DNA from: Aedes albopictus | Taxonomy: Eukaryota; Arthropoda; Insecta; Diptera; Culicidae | DNA: 64,000 bases | Direction of reading: 5' to 3' | Assembly (NCBI RefSeq): GCF_035046485.1 | Contig: NC_085136.1 | Coordinates: 157,654,754 to 157,718,753, forward strand | Part shown: one piece after another, positions 11,901-22,985 of the stretch | How the letters are laid out: each line of letters starts with the position of its first letter | Position numbering within the stretch: position 1 is the stretch's first letter | Notes under the pieces: generated by a model | What the model was told of the DNA's origin: nothing | Seen by the model: only the letters and a program-made list of their open reading frames with translations | Database searches by the model: none | Program-made: the position numbers and the translations under genes

Positions 11901-12121
11901 ACAACATCAATAGGGTTGGGGTACAATGTTAGAATTTTCTTAACATGGTCGAACTTATCTGGATCATTCATTCCTCGGATATTGAACTGCAGAATTCTTA
12001 GTGTCCTATTGCTGTATTCCCGTACGGCGTTGTGCTTAAATTGAGTAAAACTATCAAAGTAAGTATTAATAATTTTATTATTGTGATAATCCATTATAAA
12101 GAACGATTCAATGCAGGACAA
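8924..12121 (-). pseudogene. CR1/L2-like non-LTR retrotransposon (host B), EN plus RT, broken
   Basis: Reading right to left, 12121-11534 is an AP-type endonuclease (LRILQFNIRGMNDPDKFD, KTWIKKD, SRGGGLAVF, VYKPPSYR, VGDVNIPYNQLENG). 11514-10698 holds VSDHCMILTSFKLQ and the EN-RT linker (NKSCGADEIPASFV). 10673-10228 is the RT amino half (YRPISILSVLSKVLEKLL, YQYGFRNGSSTL, VGVPQGSNLGPLLFLIYVNDL, RLFADDTSLSYV). 9643-8924 is the C-terminal half (SKTKYMVLKTA, KYLGLTFDTNLTW, ALREKQALMQIN). The first catalytic motif of the RT is missing: the frame jumps from RRYVGVLF to VGVPQGS. Stops and frame changes separate the blocks. A MITE sits at 9646-10225, ten codons after the start of FADD. CR1/L2 placement is by motif impression only. 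Confidence 0.8.
9646..10225. mobile_element. Foldback MITE, TA target duplication (Tc1/mariner-like)
   Basis: The ends are perfect inverted repeats beginning CAGTATCGGACAATAAAA, and the arms extend for roughly 200 bp each with moderate divergence. It is flanked by TA (9644-9645 and 10226-10227). The arms carry a second inverted motif, gacaataaaaatgcaccaag, near 9849 and 10005. No transposase frame is present. It splits host B between RLFADDTSLSYV and SADANELIRLM. The TA duplication and CAGT ends fit the Tc1/mariner superfamily; the subfamily is unknown. Confidence 0.85.
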
Positions 12122-12304
12122 AAATTTGACACTTAACGTTTCGCAGATGGTTCACCGGTTGGTGAGTTTTCCATGGAACTGGACCGAGATTGATTATGTC
12201 ACCGCTTGAAAATTGTTTTCATGACAGTCTCCAATTGCAGCTTGCAATGGTGTATTTTGCTCCTTCACTCCTTTTCAGCAGTACAACGCCATTCCTACCA
12301 AGCC
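12122..12304. other. Short spacer upstream of the R1 tandem
   Basis: No coding similarity could be assigned. It abuts host B's endonuclease on the left and the first R1 target duplication on the right. Confidence 0.4.
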
Positions 12305-12317
12305 AGACGTACTTAAT

Positions 12318-13164
12318 AACTCCGGACAACTTGGTCCAGAGAATGTGTAGGGATGAGATTAGCTGGAATGCCGTTTCAACGGCTATCACCCATATCGTCT
12401 GGGAGCTACAAAGGAGGTGGCGCGTGGACTCGGAGAATGGCTAGTCCAGATGAAGTACAAGAGGTGGTCCAGGGGTTCGAAGTCGGCTTCGTAGGTCATA
12501 CCGGTGCCCTGCGGTCGAGATCGACCCTTACAGCGATTAAGTGGCCGCGGAGAGGAAGTCCCGGTAGCGGTGCTGTCGTGGCGTCAGTCTACTGGGTTGG
12601 ATCTGAGCCCGCGGTTGGAAAGGGGTCCCCGGCAAGGGTCGGGGTAGGTGAGACCCTGCTGTCTGCAACCTACGGATGCAGCTGATAAGGCCTGAAGGGT
12701 AGTGATACCCTTGCCTTCAGCAGGTCAGATCGGGTTGCATGTGGGCATCAGTTCTTGATGTCCGCTCAGCAGTAGGGCGCGGGCGGGGTTGACCCTGCCC
12801 GCCTTCCGAGGACAAAGGGAGTGGCGAGGACCACTCGGGAAACTGGCTAAGCGCCAGCAGGCTACCGTGATGGACTCTCCAAAGCGAGTCATCGATGTTC
12901 GTTGCTGCTAGGCTACGGCAGCTAACCTTGAAGGTGCGATATGCACTAGCCCCTCTCTGAAGCAATACCTTCTTGGTGGTTCCGGAGAGACGTAGGGTTT
13001 GGCGACCATAGGAATGTGTTTTAGTGGGTCGAGGAGAGAGTAGTCCTGGCTTCTACCGGCATTGTAGAAGACGGCCTCAACCCCACACTACCCTAACCTT
13101 CCTGTTAGGGTGTCTGTTGAGCAGATTTATCCCCCTATGGTTTAGAAGGAAAAAAAAAAAAAAA
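12318..13164 (+). mobile_element. R1 copy 2a, severely 5'-truncated
   Basis: Only the last ~37 codons of ORF2 (LVQRMCRDEISWNAVSTAI and on to the stop) and the 3' UTR remain, ending in a run of about 20 A interrupted by G. It starts aactccggacaac, matching copy 1 near 5268. Flanks are the 13-mer agacgtacttaat at 12305-12317 and 13165-13177. The second flank also serves as the 5' flank of copy 2b. The 3' UTR closely matches copies 1 and 2b. Confidence 0.88.
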
Positions 13165-13177
13165 AGACGTACTTAAT

Positions 13178-14333
13178 AACCTCAGGAGTCCCGCAAGGTT
13201 CCATCCTGGGTCCGGTGTTATGGAATGTCATGTACGACGAGTTGTTGAGGTTAGAGTACCCAGTGGGAGTGGTGATTGTCGGATTTGCCGACGATATTAC
13301 GCTCGAAGTCTACGGTGAAACGATCGAGGAGGTGAAGTTGACTACCGACCACTCGATCAAGGTTGTGGAGGCGTGGATGCCGTCCAGAAAACTGGAGCTG
13401 GCTCACCACAAGACAGAGGTGACGGTTGTTAACAACATGCAGTCGGCGCAGCAGACGGAGATCAGTGTAGGAGAGTGCACTATCCTGTCGAAGCGCTCTG
13501 TCAAGCACTTGGACGTGATGATCGACGATAAGCTTACCTTTGGTAGCCACGTCGATTATGCCTGTAAAAGAGCCTCCACAGCTATTGCGGCACTGTCCCG
13601 GATGATGTCCAATTGCTCAGCGGTGTACGCCAGTAAGCGCAAGCTTCTGGCTAGTGTTGCTACGTCCATACTTAGGTATGGCGGCCCGGCGTGGGGTACC
13701 GCGCTAAGTACTGAATGCTACCGACGGAAGCTGGAAAGTACTTACAGGCTTATGTGTCTGAGGGTTGCAAGCGCGTACCGTACCGTGTCACACGACGCTC
13801 TCTGTGTCGTTACTGGTATGGTGCCTATCAGCATTCTTATCAATGAGGACATGGAGTGCTTCGAAATGCGCGGCACAAGAGGCATACGCAAGACTGTCAG
13901 GATGGCCTCTATGGTCAAATGGAAGCGCGCGTGGGACAGTTCCACCAAAGGAAGGTGGACCCATAGGTTGATACCGAGGGTAGATAGTTGGATTAATAGG
14001 CGCCATGGGGAAGTTTCGTTCCACCTGACACAGGTCCTTACAGGTCATGGTTGCTTCCGACAGTATCTACACCGTTTCGGGCATGCGTATTCTCCCGAAT
14101 GCCCAGTGTGCAATGGTTTAGAGGAAACGGCGGAACACGTGTTGTTCGTGTGCCCGCGTTTTCGCACAATGCGTGACCGCATGCTTGCCACATGCGGGGA
14201 GGACACAACTCCGGACAACTTGGTCCAGAGAATGTGTAGGGATGAGATTAGCTGGAATGCCGTTTCAACGGCTATCACCCATATCGTCTGGGAGCTACAG
14301 AGGAGGTGGCGCGTGGACTCGGAGAATGGCTAG
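13178..14333 (+). pseudogene. R1 ORF2 C-terminal RT fragment
   Basis: An uninterrupted frame starts at SGVPQGSILGPVLWNV, includes FADDITLEV, the thumb segment missing from copy 1 (CKRASTAIAALSRMMSN to ESTYRLM), and the zinc knuckle CPVCNGLEETAEHVLFVC, ending SENG then stop. The fingers and first catalytic Asp are absent through 5' truncation, so it cannot be active. The nominal start at 13215 is GTG and not meaningful. Confidence 0.85.
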
Positions 14334-15048
14334 TCCAGATGCAGTACAAGAGGTGGTCCAGGGGTTCGAAGTCGGTCATACCGGTCATACCGGTGCCCTG
14401 CGGTCGAGATCGACCCTTACAGCGATTAAGTGGCCGCGGAGAGGAAGTCCCGGTAGCGGTGCTGTCGTGGCGTCAGTCTACTGGGTTGGATCTGAGCCCG
14501 CAGTTGGAAAGGGGTCCCCGGCAAGGGTCGGGGTAGGTGAGACCCTGCTGTCTGCAACCTACGGATGCATCTGATAGGGCCTGAAGGGTAGTAATACCCT
14601 TCCTTTGCGGGCAGGTCAGATCGGGTTGCATGTGGGCATCAGTTCTTGATGTCCGCTCAGCAGTAGGGCGCGGGCGGGGTTGAACCTGCCCGCCTTCCGA
14701 GGGCAAAGGGAGTGGCGAGGACCAATCGGGAAACTGGCTAAGCGCCAGCACGCTACCGTGATGGACTCTCCAGAGCGAGTCATCGATGTTCGTTGCTGCT
14801 AGGCTACGGCAGCTAACCTTGAGGGTGCGATATGCACTAGCCCCTCTCTGAAGCAATACCTTCTTGGTGGTTCCGGAGAGACGTAGGGTTTGGCGACCAT
14901 AGGAATGTGTTTTAGTGGGTCGAGGAGAGAGTAGTCCTGACTTTTACTTTTGTTGTAGAAGACGGCCTAAACCCCACACTACCCTAACCTTCCTGTTAGG
15001 GTGTTTGCTGAGCAGAATTTTCCCCCTATGGTTTAGAAGAAAAAAAAA
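13178..15048 (+). mobile_element. R1 copy 2b, 5'-truncated inside RT
   Basis: This copy begins aacctcaggagtcccg inside the RT domain and continues to the ORF2 stop at 14333 and the 3' UTR, ending in an A-rich tail. Flanks are agacgtacttaat at 13165-13177 and again at 15049-15061. The 3' UTR is almost identical to copy 2a; one visible difference is a doubled gtcatacc word near 14374-14393 in place of a cttcgtag segment. The lack of extensive divergence suggests recent insertion. Confidence 0.88.
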
Positions 15049-15061
15049 AGACGTACTTAAT

Positions 15062-15345
15062 GTCATAAGGTTCTTCCAGTCGGCGCGTATTGAACCGGCG
15101 CCCGATTTTCTCCTCCTGTTGATGTATTCTAGAAATGCGATCCCCCAATCATCATGTCATTGTTGCCGCACAACTCTGCAAACAACTCTCCGTTCTCGCT
15201 CATTTCCCCTTCGCGTTGGAGATCTTGATATCACCTTTCAGAACCATGTACACGCCAGCAGTTGGTTGTAAAAGTTCTCTTTGTCTTGCATTTCAGCAGC
15301 TTCGGTTGGCGCGTATTATTGGATCATGGTAAGGTTTCAAACCCG
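15062..15345 (-). pseudogene. Non-LTR endonuclease relic carrying the R1 tandem
   Basis: The minus strand reads YAPTEAAEMQDKENFYNQLL near 15320-15265 and, in another frame, GEMSENGELFAELCGNNDM near 15215-15160. Both are typical of the AP-endonuclease domain of RTE/CR1-like elements and resemble the style of host A. Stops and shifts are frequent. The R1 tandem lies at its left edge. Confidence 0.6.
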
Positions 15346-15655
15346 TGTTCTGAATGGATAATTATAGCCATCCTCTCATTGATAGGCTCCCACTTCAAGA
15401 GCGCAGTGTGGGCTTCGGTTTCTGTAACGGATTTTGAGTTCCTGGAACAGCAAGTTGCCCAAGTAGCACCTGTAGCTTCATCCCAAATGTGGCTTTCTAT
15501 GCTTTGGTCTAACTGATTTGCACTGAAAGCACACGCAACATCCGACTTGTCAATTGAGTTCCATTTGAACTCCGAATTTAATAAAGTTTCGGCTTTGTTT
15601 CATAGAAATCACCAAACACCTCGTGTTTGTCATCGATTCGTGGAGGCGGAGCTTA
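15346..15655. other. Spacer without recognisable gene
   Basis: I see no coding similarity, inverted repeat or target duplication that explains this stretch. Confidence 0.4.
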
Positions 15656-15657
15656 TA

Positions 15658-16122
15658 CAGGGGGTGGCTAAAATGTTTGCAACTTTTTTTCTCTCAACAT
15701 GCTGTAACTTTTCATAGAGTACATCAAACATTCTCAAATTTTGACTGTTTGTGCATTATTGGTACAAATTTGAACCCGATTGGTCAATCTTTCGCGAAGC
15801 TAGAACCATTTTCGTAAAACGCTATTTTTTAGACAACCTATTTTTGAACTATCATATTTTCGAAACCAATGAATGAATGAATGAATGAAATTTTGAACGT
15901 TTATCAACAATATATTAACGCTTCACACGTCTTCAAAACATAGGTACTTTTTGAACGGTGAAAAAAGTTGATTTCGGAATCTCCCAAAAAATGACCACGT
16001 GGTTTATGGACAGCCAGTTAAAATTTGAGAATGTTTGATGTACTCTATGAAAAGTTACAGCATGTTGAACTTTTTTGTGAGAGAAAAAAATTGTCTATCC
16101 CAAACATTTTGGCCACCTCCTG
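15658..16122. mobile_element. TA-flanked foldback MITE, copy 1 of a two-copy family
   Basis: Inverted ends begin CAGGGGGTGGCTAAAATG on the left and CAGGAGGTGGCCAAAATG on the right (as reverse complement), flanked by TA at 15656-15657 and 16123-16124. Arms of about 100 bp contain aacatgctgtaacttttca. A (gaat)4 run sits in the middle near 15870. No transposase is present. A related, interrupted copy lies at about 31735-32709. Confidence 0.82.
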
Positions 16123-16432
16123 TATATTCCTCACAAAAGTCAGCTTGCATTAAATGTGCTATGTTACAGTCATGCAACATCTCACTCTGGTTTGTTATGC
16201 AGATTATGTTCCAAATGTGTTGCGAAAATCTTGCACTAAGGTTTCTGTTACTGGCTTTGAAACAAGTAGTGTTTCTTGCGTGTTTGCCCGAGGTCCTCTT
16301 TCTACCGTAGTAGGGCTGCCGCCTTAGGTATAGCTTCCGGTGGAGGAGCGTTTCATACTCAGCCGCTGGATGCCAGAACAGACGCTGTTTGAGCCGCACC
16401 TCCTTGGTAAACAAACGCTCGGAACATACCTC

Positions 16433-16574
16433 CTCAATCTAGCTGAAGTCAGAAGGACATCAGTGCCCAGGCTGTACTACCAGCTAAGCACACAACTCTT
16501 AGCTGGCGGTCTTTGTCATCGCTTGACCCGTGGAAGCATGAGGTAGGAAGTTGTGATGACCGGAGCTATGTTGG
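16433..16574 (+). repeat. Dispersed repeat, copy 1
   Basis: About 140 bp starting tcaatctagctgaagtcag and ending ggagctatgttgga closely match 23223-23350 in the same orientation, with small indels. Shared landmarks are aggctgtacta, cgtggaagcatgaggtagga and gagctatgtt. I cannot name the family; no ends are defined. Confidence 0.65.
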
Positions 16575-18435
16575 ACGCTTTCCTTATCGACTCACCGTTT
16601 TGCAGCCCCCACTGGGTACTGATTTTACATAAATTCTTTTGGCAATAGGAATATTTTGAACCTATTAATGAGAGTATAATTGTGGCCACAAGGGTTCGGA
16701 ACCACACCATGTTCTAATGTTACGTGTCCATCAATGCTGCCAAACTGAAAAACAAAGAGAACTTGTTTTTGTCACTGTTACTGACTCTCAGCTACCGTTG
16801 CCTAAAATTCTTGAAACCTCTAAACTCCACGTTTCGCCCCTTAATCGTTTCTTAGACCCTTCTCTGCAAACCCAATCCCTCAAATTACCCTTTCAAATCC
16901 CCCTTAATTTAGCCTTCCCTGGCCCTTGGCCTCATCTCAAACCTTCAGGAGTGAAACTTGCTCTTACGAACGTGATTACGCACTATTTTTACACGAACTG
17001 AATTTATGGTTCCCAAGCTTAGTTCATTAGAAAAGTGTATGAACATTTTATGAGAAAAGATATTCAGGCTCATAATTTTTTTTTCTTGAGTTTTTCATTT
17101 TAGTTATTAATGTTTTGTTTGATTCCATATATTTAATTGGCCGAAATCACCTGTTTGTTCGGTATTTACGTTTATCGTGATGAATGTCATGCTACTAACA
17201 TGAGAAACATCTGTCTCAGCAAAGCACACTCGAAAGAAGCTTCAAACTGTAATTGAAACTTATCGCTTCACCGAAAAGTGCCGAAACAAATTGTACGATG
17301 GTAAAATTTCCTAGCAGGAAAGTAAAAAGTTACGTTCTGATATTATGCAAATACAAGAAAAAAAAGCGCAAATCACATGTATGCTCAGACGGAAAGGCAC
17401 TCGGTCGGATACATTCGATCGAACGAAAGTGAAACTCTTATATCCTTGTGAAGTCCTTTTTATGCGGAGTTGGGTGTTTTTTGCCTTCTTTTTGTTTCCG
17501 ATGTCTGGAAAGATGGGAGACGAGAATAAAAAGTTTTTCCTTTGATTTTCGAATAAATTATGCAATACGTGCCTTGGATCTGACTAACATCGATAGCGCT
17601 TGACTGGACTAGGCTTGTAACTGTGTACCATTCGCAGCTTATGCACCGCAGGGTTGATCTATTTTCCCGTAAAACCGCATCGCAGTTCTCTGATTGCTCA
17701 TGGAACCGTGATGACAATGAACGTAAAAAACTTTAATAACACTTGAATCACAATTTGGAAAGCACGCTGCGAAATGGCCATTTATCATCTATCGGAGCCC
17801 ATATATAGTGTATTTGTGGTGTAACAGCTGGCTTTCAACTCTCTTTTCCGGTGGTCAACCGTGAATCGGAACACTGCCGGCCACTTCTGGCAATTGCCAC
17901 TCGTTCAAAGTGCACGAACCCGCCGCGGCAGCAGCTGATGCGGAATGGTAATACGAAACAAGCGGATATTGATATGGAGAGCCAGGAAGAGATAATGGTC
18001 ATTTCCAATATATAGAGAGCTCAGCACATCAGAAATTTTAGCCAACTAGCCTGCCCAGCCCGACCAGCATCAGCACCGGAACCAGCGCCCAGCCCAGCCA
18101 GCACTCGTCAGCCACTCGGCATGTGTAGCCAAGGGTGTTTGTCGAGTACGTGAGACCAAGTCACATACCCAATTTGGTCGTGAGAAATTTCATGTTTGCG
18201 ATGTGGTTCCAAGCCGTCTGATCCTGGCCAATATATGAAATATTTAATCAATAATTTTCACATCCTTTTTTAGTTGCTTCCGCCCCATTCGAATGCACTG
18301 GCGTATCTATGGGTAGCATGGGACACTTCTTTCCCCCTTTTTAAAACTTATTCTACGTATTTGAATTTATAGGGCAGCAAGTATCAATGATTCTAAGGGG
18401 CTTTTCGCGATTTTTCTAAAACAGCCTACGTATTT
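16575..18435. other. Long stretch with no recognised gene
   Basis: Mixed-composition DNA without persuasive coding or repeat signal. A proline/serine-like codon stretch (cagcccagccagc) near 18055-18110 is a short low-complexity run, not a gene. A host regulatory region cannot be excluded or supported from sequence alone. Confidence 0.4.
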
Positions 18436-18632
18436 AATGGGCGGTCCCTAAAAAAATAGTTATCATCAAAGTTGTTGAAATAGTGTTAGCCATTAATTTC
18501 ATAACGCCCTGGGAGGAGGGGGAGTATATCTGAGCATTACGGCGCTTACATCTGCATACAAAAAAGTATTAAGGAGGGGAAAGGGGGTTGAAAATTCTTG
18601 ATTTAGGCGTTAGGTTAAAAATGGATGCCGCC
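18436..18632. mobile_element. Degenerate relic of the GGGGNCATCC MITE
   Basis: The right half, ggggttgaaaattcttga followed by ggcgtta and atggatgccgcc, aligns with the right half of the better-preserved element at 24046-24203. The left end (gggcggtccct) is eroded. Confidence 0.5.
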
Positions 18633-19559
18633 TTATGTAATGTGGTTATAATAAAGATTAAGTGGTGGATGTTTGTCTTCAATACTGAATTTGCGCTAGT
18701 ATACATCGAAGTGTACGACATATGATGATATTGTAGAAAAAATAAAAAAATATAAAAAAAGCTTTGTAATTGAAAATTTTCAATGTTTACAATGCATAAC
18801 GTCAAAAAGCAATAAGCAAGAGAAATTGCCTTTAATTTTTTTGTAATTTTCAATTGGTTTCTAATATTTTCACTATTTTAGGTTGAAGCAAAATGCTTTC
18901 GGTAACAGCAGGAAGAAAATATGCACTCAATTATCAGATACATAAATGACATTATCATCCATCGTTGAGGACAACAAGGAGAGTCTTAGTTTTGGCTGAA
19001 TATGGACAATTTTAGTACCGACGGCATCTTTTTCAGAGAAAAACGACAAACACTTGTTTAATCCCTAATCCAGTACCTATGATAAGAACCAGGTTGCAGT
19101 TGTTTATGTAGGCAATGAGCCATTTTACGAAGTGACAACAATGTTGATGATGATATTGATTTTCACGGGTTATTGGACGCTACCTCCTGTGAAAATTCAT
19201 TCATAAAATCGGCTCGTAAAATGGACTATTACCTTCATTGTACACTTTTGTTCTTGCATAAAATTAATGGATGGTATTTGATCTTGTACCGACTTTTCGA
19301 ATCCTCTAAGCAGAATACCCTCTTCGAATGAGTGTAAGCAGTTTCGTACCTTTTAATTCCGCCCTATGTTGCATATCCTTTGACAGATACGCGTATTTCG
19401 ACTACCACTTGTAATCTTCCTCAGTATCAGTTATCCAGTGGATAACGAAACTGATTACATTCATTCGAAAAAAATATGTTTTATCAGATATGAAATTTAG
19501 CAACCTGTGTACTTTTCCGTGGTTTGAAAATTTTGATTGTCCTGAAAGCAAGTTTAAAA
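18633..19559. other. AT-rich spacer
   Basis: No gene seen. A short inverted pair, ccattttacga (near 19120) and tcgtaaaatgg (near 19215), may be the remnant of a small MITE, but no target duplication was found. Confidence 0.4.
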
Positions 19560-20327
19560 GCTTGGTCAAGGCGAAGAAAAGCGGTTATTGACGTCGGTTC
19601 GTCGAGGGTTTGTCACGCGAGACATCGATGAGAACTCTTTGGAACGTCGGGAGAAGAATGCGTAACGCATCGTCGGTTAACGAGGATCGAGAAAGCTCTC
19701 CTCGGTGAATTCTCAAGTTCACAAAAAATCTCTTCGATGTCGCTAAGATGCGCTTGTTGAGCTTGTTCAATCAGTTCCTGGATAACAACATCGTTCTGGA
19801 TGATTGGATGAGAGTGATAGCTATTCAAAAACCCGGTAAACCCGCGTCGGATCATAACTCGTATCATCCAATCGCGATGTTGTCTTGCCTATGGAAGTTG
19901 TTGGAGAAGATGATTCTGTTTCGATTGGACAAATGGGTTGAATCGAATGGCATGTTGTCACATACACAATTTGATTTCCGCATAGATAAAGGGACGAACG
20001 ACTGTCTTGCGTTGCTTACATCAGAAATTCAGCTTGCCTTTGCTCAAAAGCAGCAAATGGGCTCAGTATTTTTGGATATAAAGGGGGCTTTTGATTCAGC
20101 TTGTGTCGATGTTCTTTCCGACAAACTACTCGGAAGTGGCCTTTCACCAAATTTGAACAACTTTTTGTATAATTTGCTGTTTGAGAAGCAGATGAGTTTT
20201 GCTTCATGGCGACTTGACAGTTTCACGAATTAGCTACATAGGTCTCCCCCAGGGTTCATGTCTAAGCCCCTTTCTTTACAATTTTTATGTCAGAGACATA
20301 GATGATTGTCTCATGGAAAATTGCACG
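19560..20327 (+). pseudogene. I-like non-LTR reverse transcriptase, amino half
   Basis: The frame from 19748 reads MRLLSLFNQFLDNNIVLDDW, AIQKPGKPASDHNSY, then the first catalytic region VFLDIKGAFDSA and, after a shift, GLPQGSCLSPFLYNFYV. Upstream (19560-19747) are linker fragments such as RTLWNVGRRMRN. The gene is cut at TTAA (20328) by a foldback element, directly before the catalytic ADD box, and resumes at 20902. A stop follows LDSFTN at 20233. I/Nimb-clade placement is tentative. Confidence 0.75.
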
Positions 20328-20331
20328 TTAA

Positions 20332-20897
20332 GGCGAAACTGGAAGCATTTCCTCATTATTTTTTGGATTTTGATTTTTTTATTAAATAACTAAGTAATAT
20401 TTTCAAAATCGGTTTTCGTGCACATGTAGAGTATGGATCAAGGTATCTTCTGATTTTTTTTGTGGTGGAAAATGTTTTCCATTTTTGCAGAAACCATTTT
20501 TTGTGTAATTTTGTTCAAAAATGGTTTCTGCAAAAACGAAAAACATTTTCCACCACAAAAAAAAAAAAAAATAGAAGATACCTCGGATTTTGACGGCTAC
20601 GCAGTCTTGTAAAAAAACGAGTTGTTATCTAACCCGACGTTTCGACACTTTGGATGGTGTCTTCTTCAGGGGAAGTGTCGAAACGTCGGGTTAGATAACA
20701 ACTCGTTTTGATTTAACATGACTGCGTAGCCGTCAAAATCCGAGTTGCACAGAATACAGTCGATTCTCCCCCATCTACATTAGAAGATACCTTGATCCAT
20801 ACTCTACATGTGCACGAAAACCGATTTTGAAAATATTGATTCACTATTTAATAAAAAATCAAAAACCACAAAGTGAGGAAATGCTTCCAGTTTCGCC
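20332..20897. mobile_element. TTAA-flanked foldback element with two internal hairpins (piggyBac-like MITE)
   Basis: The ends are GGCGAAACTGGAAGCATTTC on both sides (inverted), flanked by TTAA at 20328-20331 and 20898-20901. The arms are about 115 bp and end around gatcaaggtatcttct. The centre holds two more palindromes: hairpin A (about 20454-20567, arms gtggtggaaaatg...) and hairpin B (20582-20744, arms ctcggattttgacggctac...). Hairpin B carries aacccgacgtttcgacac and gaagacacc-like words. No transposase is present. TTAA duplication is the piggyBac signature; superfamily assignment rests on that alone. Confidence 0.82.
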
Positions 20898-20901
20898 TTA
20901 A

Positions 20902-21320
20902 GACAGCTTGCGGATGACTGTGTTGTTTTTGTAATGGGATCAATAGCAGTTGATCTGCAAGGCTACGTTGGACGATTTGTCTACTTGGGCTCTCAAGCTG
21001 GGTATCGAATTCTCTCCGGAGAAAACTGAGATGGTTGTCTTTTCTAAAAAAACACAAACCGACAAGTTTCCGCTCCATCTAATGGGTAAGACAATCACTC
21101 ATAGCATGTCTTCTCAATATCTCGGCGTCTGGTTCGACTCCAAATGCACCTGAGGGAAGCACATTGTGTATCTGATACAAAAATGCCAAAAGCGAATCAA
21201 TTTTATGCGAACTATTACCGGAACATGGTGGGGAGCGCACCCAGAAGATCTTATCAGGCTGTACCAAACAACGATTCTGTCGGTTCTAGAATACGGTAGC
21301 TTGCTTTGCGATATCTGGCC
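20902..21320 (+). pseudogene. I-like non-LTR reverse transcriptase, palm and thumb remainder
   Basis: After the TTAA element the protein resumes: QLADDCVVFV (catalytic Asp pair), LSTWALKLGIEFSPEKTEMVV, HSMSSQYLGVWFDSKCT, a stop, then INFMRTITGTWWGAHPEDLIRLYQTTILSVLEYGS. It fades near 21320. It is the continuation of 19560-20327; removing the insertion rejoins TLRQLADD. Confidence 0.75.
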
Positions 21321-21429
21321 ACCACCAGTATTCTAGATCGTGGGTGTTCCACCCTGTTTCAAAACGCAAGATGGTCACTGTGCCTGTACCCATCGTCCAT
21401 CCTCCAGTCTAGTAGTATAGACTACCCGT

Positions 21430-22370
21430 TGTACTCAAGTTCTTCGATGGGGAGGGTGGGGGTTAGTAACAAATCCATCCCTCCAGTTTGAGCTTTTGTT
21501 TTGACCCGGGCTCCAGAAGGTCGCATCAATGATAAACTTTGCACCGTTCCTACTGTAGATTTTTTTTTTGTAGCCTACCAGTGCCTCGCTCCGTTCGCGC
21601 TTGCGGGCTGGTTTCACTTTTCTCAACTTCTTCTTTCCAACCGTAATCCAAGGGCTCTCCTTCTCTTGGTCCGTTTGGCCTCCGTTTCACTAAGAGTTGG
21701 CCTCCTCGGGATGGGGTTTGATTTCCCTGACCCTTGCGCGTTTCGCAACCGACTTGGGAGCTTGTTTGCTCGCGCTGGCCGTCCCTTTCTTCCTCTACGG
21801 CTTTCCGCCGCCTCTGCAAGATGCTTCTTACCCCTTGCGCGGGCCGTGTCTCCTCGGAAGGTTTCGGCCATGCAGCTCGAGCCGTAGAGCGATTTGACCT
21901 CTGCGCTACGGCTCCTGCTTTTTCTAATGCGCCATCGTCGTGTTGCCAGCAAAGAAGCAGCTGTGTGTTTGGATGGACCGCTCTTCCTTGCTCGCATCAG
22001 CCGAACTCCGCTCTTGGAGCAGGAGTTGGAGCTAGCGATTTGTGGAGATTCAGCAGGCCATCTTTCAGGTCCTTGTTGATGTTAGCCCGCCCGCTCGTAA
22101 AGCCGATCAACTCGTCCAGCGGTTTGGCGGCAACTATCATCATCTTTAGTAGCCCGCTCCTGTTGCGGTTTAGCGCCGCGTGAGGTCATCTGCGCCTTCC
22201 TGCGTCGCCTCGTGTTCTCCCTGTTGAACCCCCTGCAACTTGCTCGCTGGTGGATACACCAGCCCCTCGTAATGGCGATCTTGCCAATCCTCCTCGTGCG
22301 AACGGGTTCAATGCCGTTTCCTCTGTCGTTCCGTTTTCGATCATTTGGTTTTGGAATTTAGTGTTCACGG
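21430..22370 (-). pseudogene. R1 copy 3: ORF1 amino part fused to endonuclease fragment
   Basis: From 22368 leftwards the peptide starts MNTKFQNQM and contains NPFARGGLARSP, matching the start of R1 ORF1 at 60087 (NPFARSGLMRSP). Arg/Lys-rich ORF1 sequence follows to about 21560 in shifting frames. It then joins endonuclease sequence (SRNGAKFIIDATFWSPGQ, near 21560-21470), so the ORF1 end and most of EN are deleted. The element's 5' UTR probably continues rightward beyond 22370. Degenerate; ORF1 would be the RNA-binding gag-like protein. Confidence 0.72.
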
Positions 22371-22732
22371 CTGTTCGGTCCCGTTAAAGCTGCTATCTCT
22401 CACTGCCAATGAAGAAGTCGCCAGTGGTCCTGGTGGTTATCTATGAAAGCAGGGAGGCCACCCGAGGGTTGGCACAGGATTATGGGGACCGAACTCAGAG
22501 CCGGATCAGCGCTAATCAGGTGTATTCATCTGAACCAATTTCCACCCAGTTAGTTGCCTAAGCTGGGTTCAGGATAGGACTTTACGGTCTCGCAATGGTT
22601 TTATGGCACGGAAGACAACGCCGACATTATCTATCCACCGTTTCAGGTCAGTATCATCCAACCCTACTAAGAGGAAAGAATGCCGACGCTACCAGCTCAC
22701 TTGAGCATAGTTACCAAAGCGTGTACCATTTC
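22371..22732 (-). other. Probable 5' UTR of R1 copy 3 and flank
   Basis: This lies immediately upstream of the ORF1-like start on the minus strand and has no coding similarity. Its assignment as 5' UTR is positional inference; the 5' junction was not located. Confidence 0.4.
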
Positions 22733-22985
22733 AGGCCAAACATTTCAATAGGTCCTATCTGCATTTGAGAGGCTCTCTTTGTTCACTTTCTCTTTCAATT
22801 ATTGCAATGTAATGGTACACTTTTCAACTATTTTTGCAGTACAAGTCAAAAGACGATTGTTTTGACCATCGTTCAATGCAAGGAGACAATTATAATACAA
22901 ATAAACAGCTGAGATATTAACGAAAGAGAGGGAAACCAAAGAGAGCCTCTCTTCTGCAGATAGGACCTTTAGACATGTTTGGCCT
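22733..22985. mobile_element. Foldback MITE, AGGCCAAACAT ends
   Basis: Left end AGGCCAAACATTTCAATAGG and right end (reverse complement) AGGCCAAACATGTCTAAAGG form an inverted pair extending about 48 bp through ggtcctatctgc and gagaggctctctttg. A possible short duplication atttc flanks it with one extra base. About 253 bp, no coding. Confidence 0.75.

Noticed and set aside
18040..18120. Pro/Ser-rich exon-like stretch
   Set aside because: Very short, no open frame or splice context that can be defended.
21501..22183. Plus-strand frames of 128 and 149 codons
   Set aside because: Antisense of the R1 ORF1 relic; no domain of their own.
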